Shown here: piece after piece, positions 15,808 to 24,716 of the stretch
Numbering within the stretch: position 1 is the stretch's first letter
How the letters are laid out: each line of letters starts with the position of its first letter
Assembly: GCA_002702065.1 (NCBI GenBank)
Contig: NZXX01000009.1
Location: 799,213-863,212, forward strand
Length of the DNA: 64,000 bases
Direction of reading: 5' to 3'
Origin: Anaerolineaceae bacterium
GTDB lineage: Bacteria; Chloroflexota; Anaerolineae; Aggregatilineales; Phototrophicaceae
The notes under the pieces: model-generated
Seen by the model: only the letters and a program-made list of their open reading frames with translations
What the model was told of the DNA's origin: nothing
The model's database searches: none
Translations under genes and position numbers: made by a program

Positions 15808-16590
15808 TTAACGTTCCGGGCGGTTATCGCTGCGCCAGTCTGGCAGCGGGGCACGGAGTGTGCGCCGTGAAACAGATGCCGGCTGTGTGCGCCTTGGCTC
15901 CTGTGCAGCCGGGTTGTCCCCCGTATCCGGCTCGAACTCATCGTCCAGACGCTGGTCCTCCAGCGAGGGTTCATCACCTTCCAGCAGCATATCCGCTGGC
16001 GGTGGGGCGGGTGTAAAAACAGACGGAATGAGCCGCAGCGGGCGCAGCTTCATCGACAGCATTGGCCGGATACGTGTGATGATCGCATCATGCAGCGATT
16101 GCTCAGGCTCGGCATAGAGGTCTTCCAGCACCAGATCAGCCAGACGCAGTAGCACCCGATACGGGGGTTCTGGCTGGCGGTAATACTCGACCACGAAGGG
16201 GATTAACTGAAGCCCCATCACTTCGATCACCGGCGCGACCCCGGCAGTCATCACCAGTACCAAAAAATCATCCGCTTCATAGTAATTGGCTTCCATCGGC
16301 TTACCGGACTGGGTGGCATACAACTGTGTCACCATGTAATCGTAAAACTGCCCCTGCATGCGTGTGCATTCCAGCAGCGCCTGCTTGAGCGAAATCTCAT
16401 CGTGACCATGCTTATCCGCCACCATCACCATGACCCCATAGCGGTTCATATGCTCCGCCAGATTGTTGAGGGGCATTTGCAGATCACCCGGTTTCTGCCA
16501 GCCCGGTGGGGTCAGTGGCAGATTGTAATCGTTGGCGATTGTGATCAGAATATGTTCCAATTGAAGATCAAATTTCGAACGGTTTGCCAT
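15808..16590 (-). CDS. hypothetical protein, about 260 aa
   Basis: I do not recognise this protein. The first 190 residues look globular, with alternating helix and strand and a conserved-looking NYYEADDFLVLVMTAGVAPVIEVM core. The last 75 are Pro/Glu/Arg-rich and probably disordered. There is no signal peptide or membrane helix. Several starts are possible up to 16665; ATG at 16590 (ANRSKFDLQ) fits the start of the ordered part but its ribosome-binding site is weak. It converges with the cyclase gene. The nearby forward gene at 16726 is transcribed away from it. Confidence 0.55.
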   Translation of the reverse strand: MANRSKFDLQLEHILITIANDYNLPLTPPGWQKPGDLQMPLNNLAEHMNRYGVMVMVADKHGHDEISLKQALLECTRMQGQFYDYMVTQLYATQSGKPMEANYYEADDFLVLVMTAGVAPVIEVMGLQLIPFVVEYYRQPEPPYRVLLRLADLVLEDLYAEPEQSLHDAIITRIRPMLSMKLRPLRLIPSVFTPAPPPADMLLEGDEPSLEDQRLDDEFEPDTGDNPAAQEPRRTQPASVSRRTLRAPLPDWRSDNRPER

Positions 16591-16725
16591 AAGCTGTACC
16601 CGATCCGATATGCGGAACCGAAAGTCCTGTAACAGTATTTTACAATAATTTGAACATAACTGCATAATGTAAACATGGTAGGGTAATCCGGTCAGTTTAA
16701 AAACGCCTTTTGAGGAGAATATTTC

Positions 16726-17523
16726 ATGGTGGCCACGACTCAGATTTTGCGTACGTTGCAGTTAACCGACAACGAGGTCCGGTTTTACAATGCCGAGGGC
16801 TATCTGTACCTGCCGGGCCTTGTCAGCCACGATGCTGCTGCCGACATGCGGGCCGAAGTCATTGAGATTATGGCCGGGCTGGGGGTTTCCTATGAACGTC
16901 TGTGCCAGACACAGGGTTCGGGGGATAAACTGCGCCAGACGCAGCAGTATCTGGCGGGCAGCAAACTCGACCAACTGGTGAACAGCCCGCAGCTGCTGGA
17001 CATCGCCAGCCAGTTGATGCAGGGACCGAGCACCCTGTATATGTCGTTTACGGCGGTCAAGAATGGCGGTGGCGGTGGCAAGTTCCATTTTCATCAGGAC
17101 AATATGTACACCCGCTTCGACGGCCCTGGCATCAACATCTGGTTCGCGCTGCAAGAGATGTCGCCCGAAAATGGCTGTCTGATGATGGCCCCACGCACAC
17201 ACCTGCGCGGCACGCTCGATGCCGTTCAGAGCAGCGATGGCGACTCGCACCGCATGATCCGCGTGGAACCGGAAGATTTTCTGCCGGTGCGCATGATGCC
17301 CGGTGATGCGGTTGCCTTCACCCGCCTGACCCTGCATGGCTCTGGCCCCAACATGACCGACGAACCGCGCATTGGGTACGCCGTTCAGCTTCACCGCGAT
17401 GACGTGAAAGCCGTCTGGGATCGTCAGGAACCGCGCCTGCTGAAGTCCAACCCGCGCTGGTCAACCGGCCCGGTCGACAAAATCACCCCGCCGGAAACGG
17501 ATGAAAAACTCGACGGGCATTGA
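16726..17523 (+). CDS. phytanoyl-CoA dioxygenase (PhyH) family, Fe(II)/2-oxoglutarate oxygenase
   Basis: Members hydroxylate small molecules using iron, oxygen and 2-oxoglutarate. The iron triad is visible: His123 and Asp125 in HFHQDN and His204 in LTLHGSGPN. Arg215 in DEPRIGY is the likely 2-oxoglutarate anchor. The 265-residue length is standard. GAGGAG precedes the ATG. A sulfatase gene follows after 48 bases in the same direction, and PhyH/sulfatase neighbours are common in heterotrophs that process sulfated or alkyl compounds. The true substrate cannot be stated. Confidence 0.9.
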   Translation: MVATTQILRTLQLTDNEVRFYNAEGYLYLPGLVSHDAAADMRAEVIEIMAGLGVSYERLCQTQGSGDKLRQTQQYLAGSKLDQLVNSPQLLDIASQLMQGPSTLYMSFTAVKNGGGGGKFHFHQDNMYTRFDGPGINIWFALQEMSPENGCLMMAPRTHLRGTLDAVQSSDGDSHRMIRVEPEDFLPVRMMPGDAVAFTRLTLHGSGPNMTDEPRIGYAVQLHRDDVKAVWDRQEPRLLKSNPRWSTGPVDKITPPETDEKLDGH

Positions 17524-17571
17524 TCCGCAAACCCTGCGCCTGATCGACAACACGAGAGGAACACGAACACC

Positions 17572-18969
17572 ATGCGACCCAATATTCTCTGGATTTGCAC
17601 CGACCAACAGCGCTGGGACACGATCCATGCCCTGGGCAATGACCATATCCGCACGCCGAACATGGATCGACTGGTCAACATGGGAACGGCCTTCGACAGG
17701 GCCTACTGTCAGAGTCCGATCTGTACCCCCAGCCGTGCCAGTTTCCTGACCGGGCTGTACCCCAGCACCGTTCACGGCACCACCAATGGCAATGTCGTCT
17801 GGGATGAAGCCGCGCCCTTAATCACCAAAATGCTGGCCGACGCGGGTTATGACTGTGGGTTGGTGGGCAAGTTCCATCTGGCGGGTGGCTGGCACCGTGT
17901 CGAGCCGCGCCCGCAAGACGATGGCTATCGCGTGTTTGAATGGAGCCATGCCCCCCGCAATGACTGGCCGGAGGGTCATGCCTGGAAAGAGTGGGTCGAG
18001 GCTAAAGGCCATGATCTGGGCGAACTGGTCAAAAAGCCACATGAAATCCCGGTGGAACTGCACCGCGAATACTGGTGTACGGAGCGCGCCATCGACTTTA
18101 TCGAGGGGGACCACAATGACAAACCCTGGATGATGACCATCAATTATTATTACCCGCACCCGCCGTTCGATCCGCCGCAGGAATATCTCGATCGTTATAC
18201 GGCGGATGATGTGCCGGATGTGCTGTTCCGCGACAGCGACATCGAGGCCCAGCAGCGGCTGGCCGACATTGATTTCCAGAGCAAGGTGCGCCATCCGGAT
18301 TCGTTCGAGGCCAAAAAAGCCAAAGCCGCCTATTACGGCATGATCGAGTTTCTGGATGACCTGACCGGAATGCTGCTTGAATCGCTGGAACGGACCGGCC
18401 AGCTGGACAACACGTTGATTATCTTCATGAGCGATCATGGCGAGACGATTGGCGATCATGGCCTGTTGTTCAAGGGCTGTCGTTTTTATGAGGGGCTGGT
18501 GCGCGTGCCGCTGATGTTCGTGTGGCCGGGGCAGGTGCAGGCGGGTGTGGTCAGCGATGCGCTGGTGGAACTGACCGACATCGTGCCGACGCTGCTGGAT
18601 ATTTGCGACGTGGCATACCCGGACAAGATGATGGGGTGTTCCCTGTGGCCGATTCTGACCGGTCAGGCGGACCCGCAGCAGCACCGCGATCATGTCCGCT
18701 GCGAGTATTACCGCACGCTGCTGCCCGGCGAAGAAACTGGCTTCGAGGGGTCGTATGCCACCATGATCCGCGACGAACGCTATAAACTGGTGGTGTATCA
18801 CGGACATCAACTGGGGGAATTATTCGATCTGGAAAATGACCCCGGCGAGTTCGTCAACCTGTGGGACGACCCGGCCTCTGCCGACGTCCGTTTCCGGCTG
18901 CTGCTGCAAAGCTTTGACTCGCTGGCGTTCGCCGTTGATTACGGTACCAGGCAGATTCTGTATTCATAA
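17572..18969 (+). CDS. sulfatase (arylsulfatase family)
   Basis: The 465-residue hydrolase of the alkaline-phosphatase superfamily removes sulfate from an ester. CTPSR at 51-55 is the sulfatase signature whose Cys is changed to formylglycine, which needs a maturase encoded elsewhere. Metal ligands lie in ILWICTDQQRWD (DQ 11-12) and in MSDHGETIGDHGLL. No signal peptide is visible, so it may act in the cytoplasm. GAGAGGAACACG lies upstream of the ATG. It follows the PhyH gene and is likely co-transcribed with it. The substrate is unknown. Confidence 0.92.
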   Translation: MRPNILWICTDQQRWDTIHALGNDHIRTPNMDRLVNMGTAFDRAYCQSPICTPSRASFLTGLYPSTVHGTTNGNVVWDEAAPLITKMLADAGYDCGLVGKFHLAGGWHRVEPRPQDDGYRVFEWSHAPRNDWPEGHAWKEWVEAKGHDLGELVKKPHEIPVELHREYWCTERAIDFIEGDHNDKPWMMTINYYYPHPPFDPPQEYLDRYTADDVPDVLFRDSDIEAQQRLADIDFQSKVRHPDSFEAKKAKAAYYGMIEFLDDLTGMLLESLERTGQLDNTLIIFMSDHGETIGDHGLLFKGCRFYEGLVRVPLMFVWPGQVQAGVVSDALVELTDIVPTLLDICDVAYPDKMMGCSLWPILTGQADPQQHRDHVRCEYYRTLLPGEETGFEGSYATMIRDERYKLVVYHGHQLGELFDLENDPGEFVNLWDDPASADVRFRLLLQSFDSLAFAVDYGTRQILYS

Positions 18970-19121
18970 TACGTCGAGGTAACTGTGTGGGACGGCTTGA
19001 TTACCGGTATTGGTGTCAAGTTATTTTTGCCGCCGAGGGCTAAAGCCGCACGGCTTATCAAAAAAACAAGCCCACCAGAGGGGGCTCAGCCGCCTGCTTC
19101 AGCAAGGCTCAAGGTTTCGTG

Positions 19122-19316
19122 CTAGTCAGTTGCTTTAGCTGCCAGATCCGTGGAACCGGACAAAAAACCGACTGCCGGATCGTTGTCTGGGTTGTAGTCT
19201 TCGGGGAGACGATTGGACTTCATCGATTCGATATAACTCAGTATCCATCTGATTTCTTCGTCAGACAGGTCGTCCAATTCGGCCTTCGCTTTTTCGCGTA
19301 AACTTGGCGTGTCCAT
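19122..19316 (-). CDS. small acidic antitoxin-like protein, 64 aa
   Basis: The encoded product starts with an acidic helical part (KAKAELDDLSDEEIRWILSY). After a short linker comes PEDYNPDNDPAVGFLSGSTD, a tail like that of several type II antitoxins that fold on binding a PIN or RelE toxin. CGAGGA stands six bases before the ATG at 19316. A longer in-frame ORF extends into the next gene but has no suitable start. No toxin gene is next to it, so it is an orphan. Function is a guess. Confidence 0.5.
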   Translation of the reverse strand: MDTPSLREKAKAELDDLSDEEIRWILSYIESMKSNRLPEDYNPDNDPAVGFLSGSTDLAAKATD

Positions 19317-19392
19317 GAGTAGTCCTCGAACCAGCTTTTGATGGAGGGGAAAGCATATGCTCTGCCCCTCCATATTGTAGCAGAAAACGGGT

Positions 19393-20355
19393 TTAGGCCT
19401 GCTGCACTTCAATTGGCTTGAGGCCAGCTTCGATCTCGGCGCGGTGCGGCTCCAGAAACGGCGGCAGGGCCAACCGTTCGCCCAGGGTTTCCAGCGGCTC
19501 GTCGGTGGCAAAGCCCGGCCCATCCGTCGCGATCTCGAACAGGATGTTGTTGGAAACGCGGAAGTAGATGGAGTTGAAGTAGTAGCGGTCGATAAACTGG
19601 GACACGCCCAACCCGACACGCACCAGCCGCTGCCGCCACTCGCGCTGCTCGTCCAGGTCTTTCACCCGAAAGGCGACATGATGCACACCCCCCGCACCCA
19701 ACCGGGCTGAACGGAGTTTCGGCTGTTCGACCACGTGCACTTCCTTGCCGGGGCCGCCGCCATCCATGCTGTAGACGATCACCGTTTCGTCATCGGCGTT
19801 GGTTTCGCGGTGGGTTTCCTGCCAGCCGAGCACCTGCGTCAGAATCGGTTCGAGATAATTGAGGGTTGGGGTCGAGAGCGCCACGCCATAAAACCCGCGA
19901 ATGGCATGTTCTTCCGGGATGCCCGCACCAAGCCAGACTTCCCCTTCATACGACGCTCCCTGATCGTCGACCAGGGTGAGCTGCTGGCCCTCCGGGTCTT
20001 CAAAACGCAGCATGTCGCGCCCGGCAAAGGTGCTGATTCCCTCATGGCGGACGCCGAGTTCGTCAAAGCGCGCCACCCAGTAATCGAGCGCGGCACGGCC
20101 ATTGACGCGAAACAGCGTATTGGCGATGCTGTCGCTACCCCGGTAATTGGGGCCAATATCCGGCCAGTCGAAAAAGGTCATGTCGGTGCCAGGGCTGCCC
20201 AGCTTATCCGCATAAAACAGATGATAGGCCGATGTGTCGTCCTGATTAACGCTTTTCTTGACGAGACGTAAACCCAGTGTCTGGGTATAAAACGCCGCGT
20301 TCTTGCTGATCTGTGCGGTTACTGCGGTCACATGATGAACACCGTGCAGTTGCAT
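19393..20355 (-). CDS. VOC-family ring-cleaving dioxygenase (glyoxalase fold)
   Basis: This 320-residue metalloprotein has two vicinal-oxygen-chelate modules. The first begins GVHHVTAVT with its His pair, and the second begins GGVHHVAFRV (about 215 onward). The Gly-Pro-Gly-Phe plus LGERLALPPFLEPHR tail is typical of the LinE/MhqO-like group, which is annotated as hydroquinone or catechol dioxygenase. Metal ligands are presumably the first His of each module and a Glu in the last beta strand (LFEIATDGPG). The ATG at 20355 is preceded by GGAGGAG; the upstream TTG reading is less likely. No regulator adjoins it. Confidence 0.88.
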   Translation of the reverse strand: MQLHGVHHVTAVTAQISKNAAFYTQTLGLRLVKKSVNQDDTSAYHLFYADKLGSPGTDMTFFDWPDIGPNYRGSDSIANTLFRVNGRAALDYWVARFDELGVRHEGISTFAGRDMLRFEDPEGQQLTLVDDQGASYEGEVWLGAGIPEEHAIRGFYGVALSTPTLNYLEPILTQVLGWQETHRETNADDETVIVYSMDGGGPGKEVHVVEQPKLRSARLGAGGVHHVAFRVKDLDEQREWRQRLVRVGLGVSQFIDRYYFNSIYFRVSNNILFEIATDGPGFATDEPLETLGERLALPPFLEPHRAEIEAGLKPIEVQQA

Positions 20356-20461
20356 GATGGGCTTCTCCTCCAATGAACGATCGTACTGATTCGACGCGGT
20401 CAGCCGCGCCTTTTTGCCGTAAGTCTTTCATTAGAAACACAGCAGCCGCTGCTGCCATGGT

Positions 20462-23011
20462 TTACCGCACCACGACGCGGCTGCCGCCGGGCAATTTATC
20501 GACCACGATATGCACCGGGAAATGGTCGCGCAGTTCGTCAATGTGCGTGATGACCAGAATCAGGTCGAAGTCATCCTGAATAGCGGTAATCGCTTCGACC
20601 AGCCGGTCGCGGCCATCAGCGTCCTGCGTACCAAAGCCTTCATCAAGGAACATGGTGCGCAGATGTGCCCCGGCCCGCCGTGCCAGCAGCTGCGACAATG
20701 CCACACGGATGGCAAAATTAATGCGGAATGCCTCGCCGCCGCTGTACATTTCATAGTCGCGGGTGCCCAGTTCGTCAGCGATGTGAATATCCAGTGTTTC
20801 GGCCATGCCGCCGGTCTTTTTCTCGCGCTGGGTGCTGAAGTTGAGGGCCATGCGTCCGGCGGTCATGCGGCCCAGCAGCGTGTTGGCCGAGGCTTCCAGT
20901 TCGGGAATCGCCGTTTCGATCATCATGGCCGGGATGCCGTTCTTGCCGAATGCCAGCCGCAGTTCTTCGTAGATGCCCTGCTCGTGGCGGGCTTCTTCGG
21001 AGCGCTGTTCCAGGTCGACTTTGCGGGTCCGCTGGCCTTCGAGCGCGGTGATGGCCTGTTTTGCGCTGATCAGATTTTCCTGCGCGCGGGTGGCGGCGGT
21101 GCGCTGGCTGTTGACGAACTGCTGCCGGGTTTCGTATTCGGCTTTGAGTGCTTCCAGCCGGGCGATTTCTGTCTCCAAACCGGTGATCTGCTCCTGATCG
21201 TCGGCCAGGGCTTTTTGCGTGCGGTCGAGCCGGGCCTGTGCTGCTTCGAGGTTGGCTTCGGCGTCCGGTAACGAAGCGATGGCGTTTTCCAGCTCGAACT
21301 GCCGCCGTTCATACGCCTGATACGTCGTCAGTTGTTCGCGGGCGGCGTCGTGCGATTCGCGGTCATAGCCAATCGCCTGCCGGTCAGCTTCCAGCGCAGC
21401 CAACTGCTCCCGAATTTCGAGCGCGTACTGGCCGTCGTCGAGCAGCTTCTGGACCGCATTCAACCCGGCCCGTTCTTCCTGTAGCCGGTTGGTCGCTTCG
21501 CTGACCCGGTCTGCCTGCGCCTGCAACACCCCGGCCTGTTCGATCAGAGGCTGCAAGCGGCGCAGTTCCACATCAAAGTCGCTGACCTGTTGTTTGTGCG
21601 CGGCCAGTTCATCAGTGATGGATTTCATGCGTGTTTCGTTGGCACGGTAGGTGTCGCCCTGCTGTTTGCCTTCCGCGGTCAGCTGGGCATTCAGCTCCCG
21701 ACGGTGCTTTTCATCCAGCGGCTGACCACACAGCGGGCACTGCGCCCCTTCCGCTTTGGCCAGTTGTTCCAGGCGGTCTTTCAGCTCGAACATGGCATCA
21801 CGCAGCGCCCGGTTGGTGCCTTCGAGATCGGCGCGTTCTTCACCCAGCTTCATCGACTGCTTTTGCAGGGACTCGCGCTGCTGCTCCATCTTCTTAAGGG
21901 ACTTGACTTCAGCCTGAACAGAGGCCAGATCGTTGTCGGATGCCTGTTCCAGCGTCCGTTCCAGTTCGGCGATGCGTGCCCGGTAGCCGCTGATCTCGCC
22001 TTCGAGTTCGGCACGGGCTTCGCGCAGCTGCGTTTCGAGTGCATGCTTCTGCGCATCAAAATCGCTGAGCTGGCTGAGCTTGTCCGTAAGTTCGTCGCTG
22101 GCGGCGCGGGCCGCTTGCAGGGTGGCATACCCGGCCTCGATCTCGTCTCGCGTGGCGATGAGCGCCTTGTACCCGTCAATGCGGTCGTTGTGCCGCGTGA
22201 TGTCTTTTTCGGCAGCCTCGACGTTACGCTCATGTTCGCGCAGCCGTCGTTCGATTTCGGCCAGCCGGGACTGCGCGGTTTCCAGATCGTGCGGCACATG
22301 CGCAATTTCGGTCAGTTCCGCTTCGGCGGCTTCCAGCGCGGCGCGGGCTTCCGCTTCGGCGTGTTTGGCATTTTCGAGCGCGGCTTGCAGGTTGGCTTCC
22401 TGCGCCAGTTCGGCGTCGATTTCCTGAATGCGCAGGGCATAGACCTCAAGCTGTGCGTTGATCTGCCGCAGCCGTTCTTTGGCGGCTTCTTCGTAGCGCT
22501 CCCACTGTTCCAGGCCCAGAATATCCGTCAAAATCTGCTTGCGTTCCTTGGGTGTGCGCGTGGTGAACGCATCCGCTTTGCCCTGCTGCAAGAAGGCGGA
22601 ATTGACAAACGTCTCGTAATCCAGCCGCAGCAGGTGGTTGATGCGGTCCTGTGTGGCGCGCATCGACGCTTCGCTGATGAGGTGGAACTGGCCGTCTTCA
22701 TCCTGCACCAGCAGATCGAGCGTGCCCGCGCTGCGATTCTTGCGACTGCGGCGGCGAATGACCCGGTAGATCAGCCCTTCCTGCTCGTAATCCAGCTGGA
22801 CATACATATCCTGCTGGCCCTGATGGATCAGGTCTTCATCGCTGCGGGCACGGGCTTTGCCCCACAGTGCCCACGTAATCGCATCCAGCAGGGATGACTT
22901 ACCTGCGCCGTTGGGTCCGGTCAGGCAGGCGAGATGTATGCCCTCAAAGCGCACCGGGTCGCAGGTGCCGTAGGGCAGAAAATTCTTGAGTTCAAGGCGG
23001 ATCGGCAGCAT
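20462..23011 (-). CDS. sbcC: SbcC/Rad50-like SMC ATPase of the SbcCD nuclease
   Basis: SbcC partners with SbcD to process hairpins, blocked ends and long palindromes. The 849 residues form the standard plan. Walker A GPNGAGKS sits at 32-39, followed by a long coiled coil, the zinc hook CPLC near residue 421 for dimer clasping, the return coiled coil, and Walker B/D-loop region FLDEGFGTQD near 787. It is shorter than E. coli SbcC (about 1050), as in many non-enteric bacteria. sbcD lies 137 bases upstream on the same strand, with heptamer repeats between. Its end is close to a VOC gene, probably a separate unit. Confidence 0.95.
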   Translation of the reverse strand: MLPIRLELKNFLPYGTCDPVRFEGIHLACLTGPNGAGKSSLLDAITWALWGKARARSDEDLIHQGQQDMYVQLDYEQEGLIYRVIRRRSRKNRSAGTLDLLVQDEDGQFHLISEASMRATQDRINHLLRLDYETFVNSAFLQQGKADAFTTRTPKERKQILTDILGLEQWERYEEAAKERLRQINAQLEVYALRIQEIDAELAQEANLQAALENAKHAEAEARAALEAAEAELTEIAHVPHDLETAQSRLAEIERRLREHERNVEAAEKDITRHNDRIDGYKALIATRDEIEAGYATLQAARAASDELTDKLSQLSDFDAQKHALETQLREARAELEGEISGYRARIAELERTLEQASDNDLASVQAEVKSLKKMEQQRESLQKQSMKLGEERADLEGTNRALRDAMFELKDRLEQLAKAEGAQCPLCGQPLDEKHRRELNAQLTAEGKQQGDTYRANETRMKSITDELAAHKQQVSDFDVELRRLQPLIEQAGVLQAQADRVSEATNRLQEERAGLNAVQKLLDDGQYALEIREQLAALEADRQAIGYDRESHDAAREQLTTYQAYERRQFELENAIASLPDAEANLEAAQARLDRTQKALADDQEQITGLETEIARLEALKAEYETRQQFVNSQRTAATRAQENLISAKQAITALEGQRTRKVDLEQRSEEARHEQGIYEELRLAFGKNGIPAMMIETAIPELEASANTLLGRMTAGRMALNFSTQREKKTGGMAETLDIHIADELGTRDYEMYSGGEAFRINFAIRVALSQLLARRAGAHLRTMFLDEGFGTQDADGRDRLVEAITAIQDDFDLILVITHIDELRDHFPVHIVVDKLPGGSRVVVR

Positions 23012-23022
23012 GGGAATATCTC

Positions 23023-23043
23023 TGGTTGATGGTCAATAGTCAA
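23023..23043. repeat. short heptamer run between sbcD and sbcC
   Basis: Three seven-base units, TGGTTGA, TGGTCAA and TAGTCAA, follow each other without spacing. The units differ from the TTNNCAG units at 8667 and 34728 but share the seven-base period and intergenic place. Confidence 0.4.
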
Positions 23044-23148
23044 ACATCAGCGCCTATAGACAACAACAAGCACATCAGACAATGTATCCTGATAGAACAT
23101 CTGTGGCAAGTCTAGCGCTTCGGGGAGCTTCAGTCCAGCGTGGGTGTG

Positions 23149-24402
23149 TCAACCGCCTTCGCCGCGCCCATCAACCGCATCGAACACCATGCGGGCGGCT
23201 TCCAGCAGTTCCTCGCGGCGGGTGGCGGGGGTTTCCTTGCTGATCAGGTAGCGCTCCAACAGTTCTTCGGTGGTCAGCCCTTCGGGGTTGGTGCCCAACC
23301 GGGCCCTATCTGGCTGGTCAATGGATTTGCGCATCCCTGCCAGATGATAGACGTTTGCCTGCCGCAATGCCTCGCGCACGGTCGCCTCGCTGAAGCGGGG
23401 TTCGTTTTCCGGCGACAGGTCAATCAGCAGGCGCACCACCGCGTCGCGCAGGTTGTGTCCCTGAACCTGGCTGATCAGCACCTGGGTGGGGTCGTTGTCT
23501 GCACGCAGGTCGGCGCGCAGCGTCACAAACGGGCGTGCATCCACCTCGATAAACTGCCAGTTGGCCTCGCCCCGGCTCAGTTCGACCCAGCAGAAACCTT
23601 TCGGGTCGCCTTCCTCACCGAAGTCGATGCGCTCCATACTGCCGCTGTAGACCACAGGCGGTGTCTCGGCCTGATTGCGCGTCAGATTCTGATGCTTGTG
23701 CACATGGCCGAGGGCGACATAATCCCAGCGCGGGTCCGCCACCGACGCCAGCCCGACCGCCACATCGCGTCCCAGCATAATATGGCGTTCGCTGCCCACA
23801 GCAGCCCCGCTGACAGTGAAGTGCCCGGTCAGCAAACGCGGCATGTCGTGCTGGTCGGCCTGCTCCGCCATATCGTCGAGGATAGCCGTCAGTTCTTCTT
23901 CCAGTCGGGCGTCGATCTGGGCAATCGTCATCCCGGCGGTATCCACCTCTTGCAGCAGGCGTGACCGCACCGGGTAGGGCGCTGCCCCGACGATGACCGG
24001 GCCGCGTTTGGTGTCGATCTGGCGCACGTCATATTCACCGGCCACCCAGACATTGGGCACTGCCAGCGTGTCGTAAATCTCGATGCTCGATGCTTTCAGG
24101 ATCGTCGGCGGCAGGTCGTGATTGCCAACCAGCAGCACCAGCGGAGCCAGTTCGGCCAGGTCGCGCACGCGCCATGCAAACTCGCGCTGGAAGGTGGGAT
24201 TGGGTGACCGCGTCTTGAAAGCATCGCCGGCGAAGATTGTCAGGTCGACATCATGGTCGCGGGCATAGGCGATCATATCATCCATGCGGCGCAGAAAATC
24301 GACCACGCGGCTGCTCAGGCCGGATCGCGGGTCCGTCTTGCCGTAGTTTTCCATGCCGATATGCACATCGGCAAAATGCAGGATACGAATTGGTTCAGTC
24401 AT
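23149..24402 (-). CDS. sbcD: SbcD/Mre11-like nuclease of the SbcCD complex
   Basis: This dinuclear metallophosphoesterase is the nuclease subunit of SbcCD. Metal-binding motifs are DVH (12-14) in LHFADVHIG, GD (59-60) in FAGDAF, GNHD (93-96) and, later, GHVHKHQ. The 417 residues match the family. Its ATG shares one base with the stop of xisI (TGATG), so its translation is likely coupled to it. The gene is followed by sbcC after 137 bases. Coupling of a core repair nuclease to XisH/XisI is unusual. Confidence 0.95.
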   Translation of the reverse strand: MTEPIRILHFADVHIGMENYGKTDPRSGLSSRVVDFLRRMDDMIAYARDHDVDLTIFAGDAFKTRSPNPTFQREFAWRVRDLAELAPLVLLVGNHDLPPTILKASSIEIYDTLAVPNVWVAGEYDVRQIDTKRGPVIVGAAPYPVRSRLLQEVDTAGMTIAQIDARLEEELTAILDDMAEQADQHDMPRLLTGHFTVSGAAVGSERHIMLGRDVAVGLASVADPRWDYVALGHVHKHQNLTRNQAETPPVVYSGSMERIDFGEEGDPKGFCWVELSRGEANWQFIEVDARPFVTLRADLRADNDPTQVLISQVQGHNLRDAVVRLLIDLSPENEPRFSEATVREALRQANVYHLAGMRKSIDQPDRARLGTNPEGLTTEELLERYLISKETPATRREELLEAARMVFDAVDGRGEGG

Positions 24403-24716
24403 CAGTTACTCGCGGGTGGTTGTTCACCGGCATAGGCCAGGATAATTTTCTCACGCGGGATGCCCCGGCGCAGTAAAGCTTCGTACAGCGGCCTGTCGGT
24501 TGTGTCTTCATCAATGACAATATTCTCCCCTACGATGCGCGCCATGACCACGACCCGGGCTGGGAAAGGCCGGGGAAGGTCTGGGACGACGATGACACTA
24601 TAGATGTCATGTTCATCATCCTGCGAAAAAAAGGTTGATGCCTGAAAGGTTGTCGCGTTGGCATAATCAGCTACCGCATGCCTTACCACTTCCACATAGT
24701 CATCTATTCGATCCAT
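24402..24716 (-). CDS. xisI: XisI-family protein
   Basis: The 104-residue protein matches XisI, first noted as a control factor for excision of the fdxN element in cyanobacteria. The match rests on the start MDRIDDYVEVVRHAVADYAN, the central strands IYSVIVVPDL and RVVVMARIVGENIVIDEDTT, and the end LYEALLRRGIPREKIILAY. No nitrogen-fixation gene is in this window, so the historical excision role need not apply. Its start overlaps the xisH stop by 13 bases and its stop overlaps the sbcD start by one base. Function in this lineage is unknown. Confidence 0.82.
   Translation of the reverse strand: MDRIDDYVEVVRHAVADYANATTFQASTFFSQDDEHDIYSVIVVPDLPRPFPARVVVMARIVGENIVIDEDTTDRPLYEALLRRGIPREKIILAYAGEQPPASN

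Noticed and set aside
19041..19060. Terminator at the AAGCCG/CGGCTT hairpin
   Set aside because: The stem is only five to six bases and no T run follows in either direction.
21590..22897. Plus-strand frame of 435 codons antisense to sbcC
   Set aside because: It mirrors the coiled-coil region of sbcC and gives a Phe/Gln-rich product with no family features.
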